This document shows positions 33,218-41,220 of a DNA stretch of 64,000 nucleotides, one piece after another (the first letter of the stretch is position 1; each line of letters starts with the position of its first letter). The DNA lies in the NCBI RefSeq assembly GCF_000300335.1, contig NZ_AMRM01000024.1, positions 1 through 64,000 of the forward strand, read 5' to 3'. This DNA is from Nitratireductor pacificus pht-3B (GTDB taxonomy: Bacteria; Pseudomonadota; Alphaproteobacteria; Rhizobiales; Rhizobiaceae). The notes under the pieces were generated by a model that saw only the letters and a program-made list of their open reading frames with translations, was not told the origin of the DNA and searched no databases. The position numbers and the translations under genes are program-made.

Positions 33218-34376
33218 CCCTGCGGGAAGGCCAGTTCCAGGCGGGGCGCGGGTGCTGCTCGATGACGACCGTTTCGCCGAGTTCCTTGGCGAGCGTGAAG
33301 GACATCGTCCCGTCGATGGTCCTGAGCGCCGTGGCCAGCGGCAGCGAATGGGTGACGACGATCATCTGCGCGATATGGGAAGTTCGCGCCAGAAGGCGCG
33401 CCAGCGGGTCGATGAGTTCCGGATGGAGGCTCGTCTCCGGCTCGTTCAGGACCAGCAGGGACGGAGGGCGCGGCGACAGGAGCGCGGCGGCGAGGCAAAG
33501 GTAGCGCAGCGTTCCATCCGAGAATTCCGCGGCGCGCAGGGGCCGCAGGAGGCCGGGCTGGCGCATCAGCACCCGGAAGCCCGCCTCGTTCGCCTCGATC
33601 TCGACCGAGCTGCCGGGAAACGCATCCTCGACAGCCTGCGCAAAGCCTTCGCCGTCGCCGATCTCGAGGATGGTCTGGATGGCCGCCGCGAGGTCCGAAC
33701 CATCCGAGGCGAGGACCTGGGTTCGCGTCCCGACATGCGGCCAGCGTGCCGCCGCTTCGGGGTCGGTGCGGAAATGATCGTAGAAGCGCCAGCCCCGCAT
33801 GCGTTCGCGCAGGAGCAGAAGCTCGCTCGCATTCTTCGGATCGGCCGCATGGGTCATCATGCTGTCATAGGGAGGCAGGCCGGTCAGGACCGAGGCGCGC
33901 CGACCGGCTTCGTCGAGAATGCTGACATGCGGCCCATGGCGCTCGGCGAAGACGTTGCGCTGCGAGAGGGCCTCGCCGACCCAGACCGCCTCCGCCTTGA
34001 TCTCCGGGTCCTCGACGAACATGCTGGCGGACGGGAGAGGCAGGCCGAGATCGATGGCGTAGCCATAGTCCTCGTCGGCGAAACCCAGTCTCAGGCTGAC
34101 GGGGTTGTTGCGCACCGTGCCCTGCACGGGCTGGCGGCCGGCCTTCATCGCCGCCGAGAATTTTTCCGGTCCCGCCCACAGGGTCGAGCCCAGACCGCCC
34201 TCGCGCGCCAGCGCAGCGACGACCCTGCCCTGCCCGGTTTCGGCCAGGAGGCGGATCGCCTTGTAGACGCTGGACTTGCCGCTCCCATTGGCGCCCGAGA
34301 CGACGTTCAGCCTGCCGAGGGGCAGAACGAGATCGCGGATGGAACGGTAACCTGAGACTGCAACGGTGATGAGCAC
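33213..34376 (-). CDS. RecF/OLD-like AAA ATPase
   Basis: 387 residues starting at GTG 34376, with AAGGATC upstream. The ABC/SMC-type ATPase has Walker A GANGSGKS (28-35) in the RecF-like setting LNVVSGANGSGKSSVYKAIRLL, a signature-like LRAAEFSDGTLRYLCLAAALL, and Walker B SLLVLNEPETSLHPEL with a downstream switch histidine in VVTHSLPLA. No TOPRIM or HNH nuclease domain is fused or adjacent, so it is not a canonical OLD or Gabija protein. Function is unknown: DNA-repair accessory or a stand-alone regulator. The middle region (about 60-230) carries the coiled/insert part. Confidence 0.8.
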   Translation of the reverse strand: MLITVAVSGYRSIRDLVLPLGRLNVVSGANGSGKSSVYKAIRLLAETGQGRVVAALAREGGLGSTLWAGPEKFSAAMKAGRQPVQGTVRNNPVSLRLGFADEDYGYAIDLGLPLPSASMFVEDPEIKAEAVWVGEALSQRNVFAERHGPHVSILDEAGRRASVLTGLPPYDSMMTHAADPKNASELLLLRERMRGWRFYDHFRTDPEAAARWPHVGTRTQVLASDGSDLAAAIQTILEIGDGEGFAQAVEDAFPGSSVEIEANEAGFRVLMRQPGLLRPLRAAEFSDGTLRYLCLAAALLSPRPPSLLVLNEPETSLHPELIDPLARLLARTSHIAQMIVVTHSLPLATALRTIDGTMSFTLAKELGETVVIEQHPRPAWNWPSRRA

Positions 34377-34492
34377 GAAAAACGATCCTTGAAAAAGCCT
34401 GGGCTAAAAAAGCGGTCCTCTCCGCGTTACCCGCGCGGGAAGGACTCCAGCTTCAAGGATGAGCAGACGTTGAAGACAAGACTGTGGCGGCG

Positions 34493-35629
34493 CTACCGGT
34501 CCAGCACCTGCCGCAGTTCCACCAGGTTCGAGCGCACACGCAGCACGTAGAAGCCCATCGTGGCGAGGTGCGTCGGCATGATCCAGCCGGCCTCGTTGCC
34601 GTTCGAGATGATGAAGGGCCTGATCTGAAGCGCGGCGGTGAACTGCTGTTCGGTCGTCTCCCACAGCGAGCCGAGCGAGCGCTGCTTGACCACGTCCTCG
34701 AAATCCGCGTTGGCCGCATGGAGCAGCCCGTAATAGGCATAGAGCTGACCATAGGCGAACCAGAAGCGGTCGTCGGCGCGCGTGTCGAACCAGCCGCCGT
34801 TGAAGTTCTCGGAACGCTCGCGCAGGATCGCCGAGGTGGAGCCGATGTCGCTGGCGATGCGGTCCAGATACTGGATCAGATTGTCGGCGCGCGCGTCGAA
34901 GACGGCCTCGCACTTGGCGAGCCGGTCGTTGAAGGCGCGCAGGCTCTCCACCGCCGTGCGGTAGAAGGTCGGCGTCGGCGTCTTCGGGCCGAACGGGTTC
35001 AGGCCGAAATACCAGCCGTTCTCGGAGAACTGGATGTTCTCGCGCGCCCGCTGCAGGTCGTTGTCGATCTGCGACGTGCCGCGCACGCGGCCGAGCGCAT
35101 CGACGAGCTCCACGGCCGTGCGCCGCACCGCCTGGTTGACGCCGCGCTGGAACGACGCCTTGTTGTCGAAGAAGGGCGTGTGGTCCCAGTCGATGCCGAA
35201 GAAGCCCGCTTTGTAGAGCAGCATGGAGGAGATCCACGCGTTCTGGTTGACGTTGAAGTCGGTGAGATCGGCGGCCACGTCGACGATGGCCGAGCGCCCG
35301 CAGGTGCGCGACGTGTCGCTGCCCGAGGCGGCCGAGACCTGCTCGCCGGCCGAGACGTTGCGCTGGGCGAGATTGTAGCTTTGCACATAGGCGGGATCGA
35401 AGCCGGTCCAGGCCTGGGTCTGCCAGATGAAATAGGCATAGAGGCCGACGAGCAGCAGGAGCCCGGCGCCGACGCTGCCGCGGACGATCCAGCCGCGCCG
35501 CGTGTACCAGCGGCCGGCGGCGAGGAAGGGCCAGAGGATCCAGGCGATCAGGAGACCGATGCCCCGCCCGATCCAGTGAAAGACGCGGGTGAAGAAGTTG
35601 ACGATCGGATCGAGCACGGGTTCCCCCAT
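34493..35629 (-). CDS. DUF2333 family membrane protein
   Basis: 378 residues. A probable amphipathic N-terminus (VNFFTRVFHWIGRGIGLLIAWILWPFLAAGRW) and a clear membrane helix at about 52-70 (VGAGLLLLVGLYAYFIWQ) precede a large domain that should lie in the periplasm. Recognisable family features are SRTCGRSAIVDVAADLTDFNVNQNAW, FGIDWDHTPFFDNKASFQRG and ENGWYFGLNPFGP. The function of DUF2333 is unknown. It closes the minus-strand group of uncharacterised genes that begins at 42309 and is separated from the 426-aa gene only by a repeat element. An AGGA lies unusually close (two bases) to the start. Confidence 0.8.
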   Translation of the reverse strand: MGEPVLDPIVNFFTRVFHWIGRGIGLLIAWILWPFLAAGRWYTRRGWIVRGSVGAGLLLLVGLYAYFIWQTQAWTGFDPAYVQSYNLAQRNVSAGEQVSAASGSDTSRTCGRSAIVDVAADLTDFNVNQNAWISSMLLYKAGFFGIDWDHTPFFDNKASFQRGVNQAVRRTAVELVDALGRVRGTSQIDNDLQRARENIQFSENGWYFGLNPFGPKTPTPTFYRTAVESLRAFNDRLAKCEAVFDARADNLIQYLDRIASDIGSTSAILRERSENFNGGWFDTRADDRFWFAYGQLYAYYGLLHAANADFEDVVKQRSLGSLWETTEQQFTAALQIRPFIISNGNEAGWIMPTHLATMGFYVLRVRSNLVELRQVLDR

Positions 35630-35632
35630 CTT

Positions 35633-35690
35633 CCTGTTTCCGCATTCGTGCAGACGTCAGGTGATCTCACCTGACCGCACAATGCTATAG
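35633..35690. repeat. Dispersed intergenic repeat, GCTATAG type (copy 2), supplying a stop codon
   Basis: Contains GCATTCGTGCAGACGTCAGGTG, split by GATCT, and CACCTGACCGCACAATGCTATAG, as at 6900-6956. Its terminal CTATAG supplies the TAG stop of the gene at 35685 on the minus strand. Confidence 0.75.
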
Positions 35691-36965
35691 CCCATAAAGG
35701 CGCTTTCGCAGCGCCGGTTTGTCTCTGAGATAGGTGGTTTTCAGCCGTGCCACAACATATTCGCGCCAGGCCTGCGAATAGTCCTCGTAGTCACGGTAGA
35801 AGCCCTGCTTGTTGAAGACGTAGCGGGCGATGAAATCGGACGGCACGAAATCGGAGATCAGGCGGTTGGTGAGCCAGGCATCCGGATGCTCCGGCTCGGC
35901 GCGCGTGACGAGGAAGCGCAGATGCGGCGGGATCTCCTCGACCTTGAGCCGGCCCGTCTGGCCGATCTCGCGCACGGCGGCGTTGAGGAAGGGAAACACG
36001 CCGTCGCGTGTCACCAGATCGGCATTGCGATGCGTCCAGGTCTGCAGCCAGACGGGATCGACGCGCGAAAAATCCTGATCGGGGTTCGCCCGGCGGACGA
36101 GGTCGGTCAGCGCCATCTCGGCCCGGTGCACGAGATAGCCCGATCCCTCGATCCACGAGGCGCGCGGCAGCTGGATGCGGCCGGTCTCGGCCAGGAAGCG
36201 GAAGATGCGCGCCGGGTCGTCCTTCGGCAGGTAGCTGACCTGCCAGGGCCGCGAGCGGCGGAAGCCGGGCGTCGCCGGATCAGCGATGACGGTCGTCGTG
36301 TCGCGGTCGGCGAAGATGTAGACGCCGCCGAAATGGCTGGTCCAGTAGGCGTCATGGCGGAACACCACCTGTTCCGGCACCAGCTTGTTCTCGCGGATGT
36401 CGCCGGTGTCCTGCGCCAGCGCCACCATGCGGTTGAGCAGCGCGTCGTCGCGCCAGGCGTCCGGCTCGTGCTTCACCTTGTCGGCGAGCCGGCCGAGCTC
36501 GGCGGCCTTGCCGAGCAGGTCCTCCGCCGACAGAACCTTGAACTCCACCTGGACGATGGAGAGCAGGTCCTCGATGTCGCGGACCTGGTTCACCTGTTCC
36601 TCGATCTCGCCATAGACCACATCCTTGATGGTGATGGCGTTGATGGCGCGCGCATTGGCCGCCATGAACTCGTAGACGAGCTGCGAGGTGTTGGAGAAGG
36701 CGGTGTGGACCACGGGCAGGTCGATCTGCGCCGGCGTCAGGACGATGAAGCGGCGGTTGACCCCGTTCGGGTCGAGATACTGCTCGTCTTTCAGCTCCTC
36801 GGCGACCTGCGGCGAGAAGCCGGTGCGGTCGATGTCGAAGGATTTGAGCTTCGTCTCGCGCACGCCGAACGCCTTCAGCGCCCGGTTGTAGCGCTCGATG
36901 AGATGCGGCTCGTCGACCTTCAGGAGGCGGCCGAAAATGAGGTCGTTGTCACGCAGGAGCTTCAT
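35685..36965 (-). CDS. Uncharacterised 426-aa protein of the AAA+/coiled-coil gene cluster (possibly DUF6638)
   Basis: Soluble, no signal peptide or membrane helix. It begins MKLLRDNDLIFGRLLKVDEPHLIERYNRALKAFG and contains HFGGVYIFADRDTTTVIADPATPGF and SYLPKDDPARIFRFLAETGRI, and ends RDYEDYSQAWREYVVARLKTTYLRDKPALRKRLYGL. I believe this is the family called DUF6638, but that is from memory. No enzyme motif is obvious. Genome context ties it to DUF2333 downstream and, across the HicAB insertion, to the AAA+ ATPase. The start lacks a good ribosome-binding site, and the upstream DNA is shared with the hicA promoter. The stop codon lies inside a repeat. Confidence 0.75.
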   Translation of the reverse strand: MKLLRDNDLIFGRLLKVDEPHLIERYNRALKAFGVRETKLKSFDIDRTGFSPQVAEELKDEQYLDPNGVNRRFIVLTPAQIDLPVVHTAFSNTSQLVYEFMAANARAINAITIKDVVYGEIEEQVNQVRDIEDLLSIVQVEFKVLSAEDLLGKAAELGRLADKVKHEPDAWRDDALLNRMVALAQDTGDIRENKLVPEQVVFRHDAYWTSHFGGVYIFADRDTTTVIADPATPGFRRSRPWQVSYLPKDDPARIFRFLAETGRIQLPRASWIEGSGYLVHRAEMALTDLVRRANPDQDFSRVDPVWLQTWTHRNADLVTRDGVFPFLNAAVREIGQTGRLKVEEIPPHLRFLVTRAEPEHPDAWLTNRLISDFVPSDFIARYVFNKQGFYRDYEDYSQAWREYVVARLKTTYLRDKPALRKRLYGL

Positions 36966-36973
36966 GAGAGTAC

Positions 36974-37002
36974 TTGAAATTTAACACCGCGATGCGTATT
37001 AT
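36974..37002 (+). promoter_or_regulatory. hicAB promoter
   Basis: TTGAAA (36974-36979) and TATTAT (36997-37002) with a 17-base spacer, in an AT-rich patch only 25 bases before hicA. It is close to the general consensus and therefore probably strong, as expected for an autoregulated toxin-antitoxin operon. Confidence 0.65.
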
Positions 37003-37026
37003 TATCCACACTATATGAGGCCATCG

Positions 37027-37212
37027 ATGATCGAGACAAACTCCCGAAAAATCATCGAGCGCCTGAAGAAGGACGGATACGAACTGGTAAACGTTCGCGG
37101 ATCGCACCACAAGTACCGGCGAGGCGAACGAACGGTCATCGTTCCGCATCCCAAGAAGGATTTACCGCTCGGCACAGCGCGCAACATCGCCAGAAGCGCC
37201 GGGTGGATTTGA
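37027..37212 (+). CDS. hicA: HicA-type mRNA interferase toxin
   Basis: 61 residues. GAGG lies six bases before ATG 37027 (ATG 37015 is an alternative). HicA has a double-stranded-RNA-binding fold with a catalytic histidine; the signature GSHHKYRRGERTVIVPHPKKDLP is present, with the fold's opening ETNSRKIIERLKKDGYEL. The toxin cleaves mRNA in translating cells when its antitoxin is lost. hicB follows after 13 bases. The pair is on the plus strand within a minus-strand gene group, indicating insertion. Confidence 0.92.
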   Translation: MIETNSRKIIERLKKDGYELVNVRGSHHKYRRGERTVIVPHPKKDLPLGTARNIARSAGWI

Positions 37213-37225
37213 GGAGCTGATCCAC

Positions 37226-37621
37226 ATGCCTCACTACATCGCCATCGTCCACAAGGACGACAGCAGCGCTTACGGCATCAGCTTTCCCGACCTGCCCGGC
37301 TGTTTTTCGGCAGCGGACGGTGAAGGCGAAATCCTTCCAAACGCCATGGAAGCGCTCGAGCTCTATTTCGAAGACGTTTCGGACCATCCGGCACCGAAGG
37401 GCATCGAGGAGGTTCGCGCGATGCCGCAGATCGCGGCCGATCTGACATCCGGAGCCTACCTGATCGCCGTTCCGTATCGCTTCAATGGCGGCAAGTCCCA
37501 GCGGGTCAACATCACGCTTCCCAAGGGATTGCTGCGTCTGATCGATGAAGAGGCAGCGCGCCGTAAAATGACCCGCTCGGCTTTCATCGGACAGGCGGCG
37601 GAACGCGAGGTACTGGAGTAG
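37226..37621 (+). CDS. hicB: HicB-type antitoxin
   Basis: 131 residues. The N-terminal RNase-H-like HicB domain has YGISFPDLPGCFSAADGEGEILPNAMEALELYFED, followed by a linker and a C-terminal ribbon-helix-helix DNA-binding domain (RVNITLPKGLLRLIDEEAARRKMTRSAFIGQAAE). It neutralises HicA and represses the operon. GAGGAGCTGATCCAC is the ribosome-binding site. Complete and intact, so the module is probably active. Confidence 0.92.
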   Translation: MPHYIAIVHKDDSSAYGISFPDLPGCFSAADGEGEILPNAMEALELYFEDVSDHPAPKGIEEVRAMPQIAADLTSGAYLIAVPYRFNGGKSQRVNITLPKGLLRLIDEEAARRKMTRSAFIGQAAEREVLE

Positions 37622-37649
37622 TATCCAAACCTTTTACGGCTGATGGAGA

Positions 37650-39560
37650 TCATCCGCCCCAGACACCCCTCGCCTTCATGTCCTCGATCTCGCGTATCGC
37701 GCGTTCGCGCAGGCGCTGGTCGCGCACGATGCCGGAGACCGCCACATCGTCGGAACGGTCGGAATAGCGGAACTCCGAATCCGCGTAGCGGTTGATCTCC
37801 TGCATCACCATGTCCATGGTGAAGGGCCGGCGCAACTCGGCGATCATGGCCTTCTTCTCGTCGTAGCCCTTGCGCATGAAAGCGTCCGGCGTCTCGAACC
37901 ATTCATCCGGAAGCTCGATGTCCATCGCCCGCATCTTGATGGCGTCGGTGATGTTCTTGATGGCGCGGCCTGTGAAGCGCGGTTCGGCGCGCTTGATCTC
38001 GTGCAGATAGGCGCCGATGTCCGACATCGTCTTCGGTTCGCCGCGCCCGTCCAGGAAGCGCTCGTAGACCTTCTGCAGGCCCTCTTCCTGCGGCTTCGCA
38101 TGGGCGCCATAGGCGGTCTCCACCGCGCGCTTGATCTCCTGCGTGGCAAAAAGCTGGTGGTCGCCGAGCGGGATCTTGTGGTTCTTGCCGGCAAGCAGCA
38201 CGAAGATGTCGATATAGTCGTCGAGCGTCTGCGGTCCATCGACCAGCCAGCGCGCGCCGGCGCGCTGGCGCAGCGCGTCGTCCACATTCTCGGGATAGTT
38301 GGAGAACATGCCGAAGGTGCAGTTGCCGCGCACCACCGTGCCGGCGCCGGCGAAACTCTCCATCAGGACGCCCGTCACCTCCTGCTGACCGGCGGACGCC
38401 CGGTCGTCGGAGCGCTTCGCCGCCACCTGGTCGATGTCGTCGATGGTGCCGAAGCCGATGGCGCGCGGGCTGAGCACGTTCTCGACGAACTGCTTGCAGT
38501 TCTGGCCGGACTTGCCCTGATAGGAGGAGATCTGATCGACGCCGAAATTCTCGTAGTGGAAGGGTACGCCCGCCACCTGGCAGTAATCGTTGAGCAGGCC
38601 AGCGGTCATCTGGATGAGGATGGTCTTGCCCGTGCCCGGCGCGCCGTCGCCAATGAAGGTGAACAGGAAGCCGCCCAGCTCGACGAACGGGTTCATCTGA
38701 CGGTCGAAATCATAGGCCATCAGCATCTTGGCGAGCTTCATGGCCTGGTATTTGGCGATGTGGTTGCCGATGATTTCGTTCGGCTTCTTGAAGGTCATCA
38801 CCAGCGGCTTGCGCTTGCGGCCCGGCGCGACGTCGAAGCCGTCGAGCGTGAAATCGTCGGCGTCGAGGCGCATATGCGCGTTCTCGAAGGCGCCGAGGCC
38901 CGAGAAACGGCCGCGCCGCTGCAGCAGGCCCTCGATCGCCACCCGCGCCACGGCGCGGGCGCGCGCCGTCATCACCGTTTCGTCGGCAGCGCCGGCAGTT
39001 GCCCGGTCGAGCGCCGCGATGACGCTCTTCAGCGCATCCTGCGCGGTCTCGAACTGGAACTCCGGCTCGGGCGTGTCGTTCGCCGGCTCCGCATCAGCGT
39101 CGAGCATCTGCAGGAGGTAGGACGACAGGGTGAAGGCGGCGACATAGGCCGACGCCTGGAGCAGCGCGTGATAAGTCTGTGCCGCCTCTCCCTCCAGCGC
39201 GCCGCGGGCATTGCGCGCCTTCAGGCTCTCCAGCTCGGTCGCGCGGGCGAAGCTGTCGCCGACGGCGAGCGCGACGGCGACGCCGCGGCGCGTACGGTAG
39301 AGCAGCGCGTGCTGGGCGATGGACAGCATCGGATCGCCCTGGCGCACGGCCGCGACGGTCTTGGCGAACTCCACCTCGCGCGTCTTGCGCAACGACCCGG
39401 CCGAAACGGTCGAGACGAAGCGCCGGCCGGTGCCGGCAAGCTCGGTCTTCGAGCGTCCGCCGTCCTCCTCCATCACGACAAAGCGCGTGACGAGGCTCTG
39501 CGCCGTGGCGCGATGCGCCTCGATGTCCTTTTCGTCGATGGTCGTCAGGCCGGTGTCCAT
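37650..39560 (-). CDS. AAA+ ATPase of an uncharacterised gene cluster
   Basis: 636 residues, GGAG six bases before the start. The first 290 residues are helical and unlike any domain I know. Then comes a classical AAA+ module: Walker A GDGAPGTGKT (304-313), Walker B GFGTIDDID (about 369-377, with Asp-Asp instead of Asp-Glu), sensor 1 in CTFGMFSNYP and an arginine finger candidate in LRQRAGARW. The C-terminal 200 residues include RFTGRAIKNITDAIKMRA, the sensor-2 helical lid. It may remodel the partner proteins encoded on both sides (inference). No protease or nuclease domain is fused. Confidence 0.85.
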   Translation of the reverse strand: MDTGLTTIDEKDIEAHRATAQSLVTRFVVMEEDGGRSKTELAGTGRRFVSTVSAGSLRKTREVEFAKTVAAVRQGDPMLSIAQHALLYRTRRGVAVALAVGDSFARATELESLKARNARGALEGEAAQTYHALLQASAYVAAFTLSSYLLQMLDADAEPANDTPEPEFQFETAQDALKSVIAALDRATAGAADETVMTARARAVARVAIEGLLQRRGRFSGLGAFENAHMRLDADDFTLDGFDVAPGRKRKPLVMTFKKPNEIIGNHIAKYQAMKLAKMLMAYDFDRQMNPFVELGGFLFTFIGDGAPGTGKTILIQMTAGLLNDYCQVAGVPFHYENFGVDQISSYQGKSGQNCKQFVENVLSPRAIGFGTIDDIDQVAAKRSDDRASAGQQEVTGVLMESFAGAGTVVRGNCTFGMFSNYPENVDDALRQRAGARWLVDGPQTLDDYIDIFVLLAGKNHKIPLGDHQLFATQEIKRAVETAYGAHAKPQEEGLQKVYERFLDGRGEPKTMSDIGAYLHEIKRAEPRFTGRAIKNITDAIKMRAMDIELPDEWFETPDAFMRKGYDEKKAMIAELRRPFTMDMVMQEINRYADSEFRYSDRSDDVAVSGIVRDQRLRERAIREIEDMKARGVWGG

Positions 39561-39611
39561 GAAAGCTCCTGGTTTGTCAGGCGATGCGAAGGCCCATGAT
39601 GCACAAGGCTT

Positions 39612-39775
39612 GCAGCAACCTCCCTTCTCCCCGCAAGCGGGGAGAAGGTGCCGGCAGGCGGATGAGGGGCGTGCGGCGACATGAGCGGGATTGCTTCCAC
39701 GGCTGGTTCGCTTGTTACCCTTGGCGCCCGCCCCTCATCCTCACCTTCTCCCCGCAAGCGGGGAGAAGGTGGCCT
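39612..39775. repeat. Palindromic repeat block between AAA+ gene and 381-aa gene
   Basis: Two CTTCTCCCCGCAAGCGGGGA palindromes (about 39625-39650 and 39745-39770) flank GTGCCGGCAGGCGGATGAGGGG and its counterpart CCCCTCATCCTCACC. Same family as 5010-5415 and 49137-49275. The 288-base gap holds nothing else. Confidence 0.8.
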
Positions 39776-39848
39776 TGATGCTGGTGTGTTTCCTTCAACG
39801 GCGACACCGGCTCTGTGCCCGCAGTCGATGACCGCATGCGCGAAAACC

Positions 39849-40994
39849 TTACACATCCGTGATCACCTTGCCGCCCGAGATCACATGCACGTCGTAGCCT
39901 TCAAAGATCTTCTGCGCCTCGCCAGCGGCGTAGAGCGCCTGATAGGCCTCGTGCGGCACCAGAGCGTGCTGCTCAAAGGCGCTGACGCCCATGCGGGCGG
40001 CGTCGAGATCGTCCGTGTCGATGTGGAATTCCTCGCGCGCCGGCTGGCTGGACCACAGGCCCTTGCGCGCCGGACGCTCGGTCTTGGAATAGACCTCCTG
40101 CACCGTCCAGGTGATGAGCCAAGCATTGTCCTGCCGCCGCACCTTCGACAGCACCTCGGAGACCGCCGAATTGTTCTCGGTGATGCCGGCGGTGTAGAAC
40201 GGGCCGAGCACGACGCGGCGCAGCTGCTTGGGATGCAGATGCTCAAAGTCCTTGTCGAGATTGCCCGCGATGGTGGCCGGAGAGAGGGAATAGGCCGAGT
40301 TCTTCTCAGCGAACTCGTCGAAGCGGTGCGCCAGTTCCGGGTTGAGCAGGCCGCCGACCGGCAGGCCGATCTCCACCCGCTCGTTGAGCCTGCCGTCCGC
40401 CACCAGCGTGTCGATCATCTTCGGCGAGGAATCCTCGACCGCCGCCATATAGACCATCGGCAGGCTGGACGACCCGTCGAACGCGCCCCAGTGGACGAGA
40501 TAATAGGGCCGACCGGTCTTCGGGTTGACCGAGACGCGCACCGTTTCCGGCAGGATGAAGGGCGAGAAGACCGTGCCGTCCTTCACCTCCTCCAGATAGA
40601 GGCGCTCGGCCATGGAGCGCTGCAGCTCGGCCGGGAAGGCGCGGTGGCGGAGGATGAAATCGACCATCTCCGCGCGCAGCTCGTCCGGCGCGGAAATGCC
40701 GGCCAGCCGCTGTTCGGCCTGGCGCTTGTCGTTTTCCAGTTCAAGCACGCTCTGGAACACAGGATAACCGCTTTCGGCCCGCTGGATGCGGAACTTCTCC
40801 ATGAAGCCGAGCCGGTTCTGCCAGCAGGCGAAAGAACGCTCGAGGCGGCCGATATAGGGCGCGACCACCTCTGCCACCACGCCGTGGTTCTGGAAGGGCG
40901 ACGCGGTCCGGTCGCCGAAATAGACGCCGAGCCCTTCCAGCGCGGCGGCGATGGCGTCGAAATAGCGCGCGGCGGCGTCAGGAGCGGCGTTCAT
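39849..40994 (-). CDS. Uncharacterised 381-aa protein of the AAA+/coiled-coil gene cluster
   Basis: Start placed at ATG 40994 (AGGAC about nine bases upstream); ATG 41003 is an alternative. Soluble, mixed alpha/beta. Notable stretches: ARYFDAIAAALEGLGVYFGDRTASPFQNHGVVAEVV, VSVNPKTGRPYYLVHWGAFDGSSSLPMVYMAAVEDSS, LHPKQLRRVVLGPFYTAGITENN and the end EGYDVHVISGGKVITDV. No family was recognised and no catalytic motif is evident. The gene lies between the coiled-coil gene and the AAA+ ATPase on one strand, with repeat elements in both gaps. Confidence 0.75.
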   Translation of the reverse strand: MNAAPDAAARYFDAIAAALEGLGVYFGDRTASPFQNHGVVAEVVAPYIGRLERSFACWQNRLGFMEKFRIQRAESGYPVFQSVLELENDKRQAEQRLAGISAPDELRAEMVDFILRHRAFPAELQRSMAERLYLEEVKDGTVFSPFILPETVRVSVNPKTGRPYYLVHWGAFDGSSSLPMVYMAAVEDSSPKMIDTLVADGRLNERVEIGLPVGGLLNPELAHRFDEFAEKNSAYSLSPATIAGNLDKDFEHLHPKQLRRVVLGPFYTAGITENNSAVSEVLSKVRRQDNAWLITWTVQEVYSKTERPARKGLWSSQPAREEFHIDTDDLDAARMGVSAFEQHALVPHEAYQALYAAGEAQKIFEGYDVHVISGGKVITDV

Positions 40995-41030
40995 GACGCG
41001 CATGTCCTGGCAAGGCAAGGCATTGTACCC

Positions 41031-41181
41031 CCCTCTGCCCTGCCGGGCATCTCCCCCACAAGGGGGGAGATTGGCTTGCGACAACGCAGCGCTACCAGGC
41101 CGTCACCGGTGATTGGCTTCAGCTGCCTCCACCGCCCAATCTCCCCCCTTGTGGGGGAGATGTCCGGCAGGACAGAGGGGG
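41031..41181. repeat. Long inverted repeat, CCTGCCGG type (second copy)
   Basis: Arms CCCCCTCTGCCCTGCCGGGC...CACAAGGGGGGAGATTGG and its reverse complement at 41142-41181, with about 65 bases between. Same family as 867-1020. It sits between the 381-aa and coiled-coil genes of the cluster and could process or attenuate the polycistronic mRNA. Confidence 0.85.
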
Positions 41182-41220
41182 GCGTGACGTCCGCCGACCT
41201 TTCAAACGCTGTCCACACCA

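Noticed and set aside
33213-34376. Gabija/OLD defence system
   Set aside because: The ATPase lacks a TOPRIM domain and no UvrD-like helicase or nuclease gene is adjacent.
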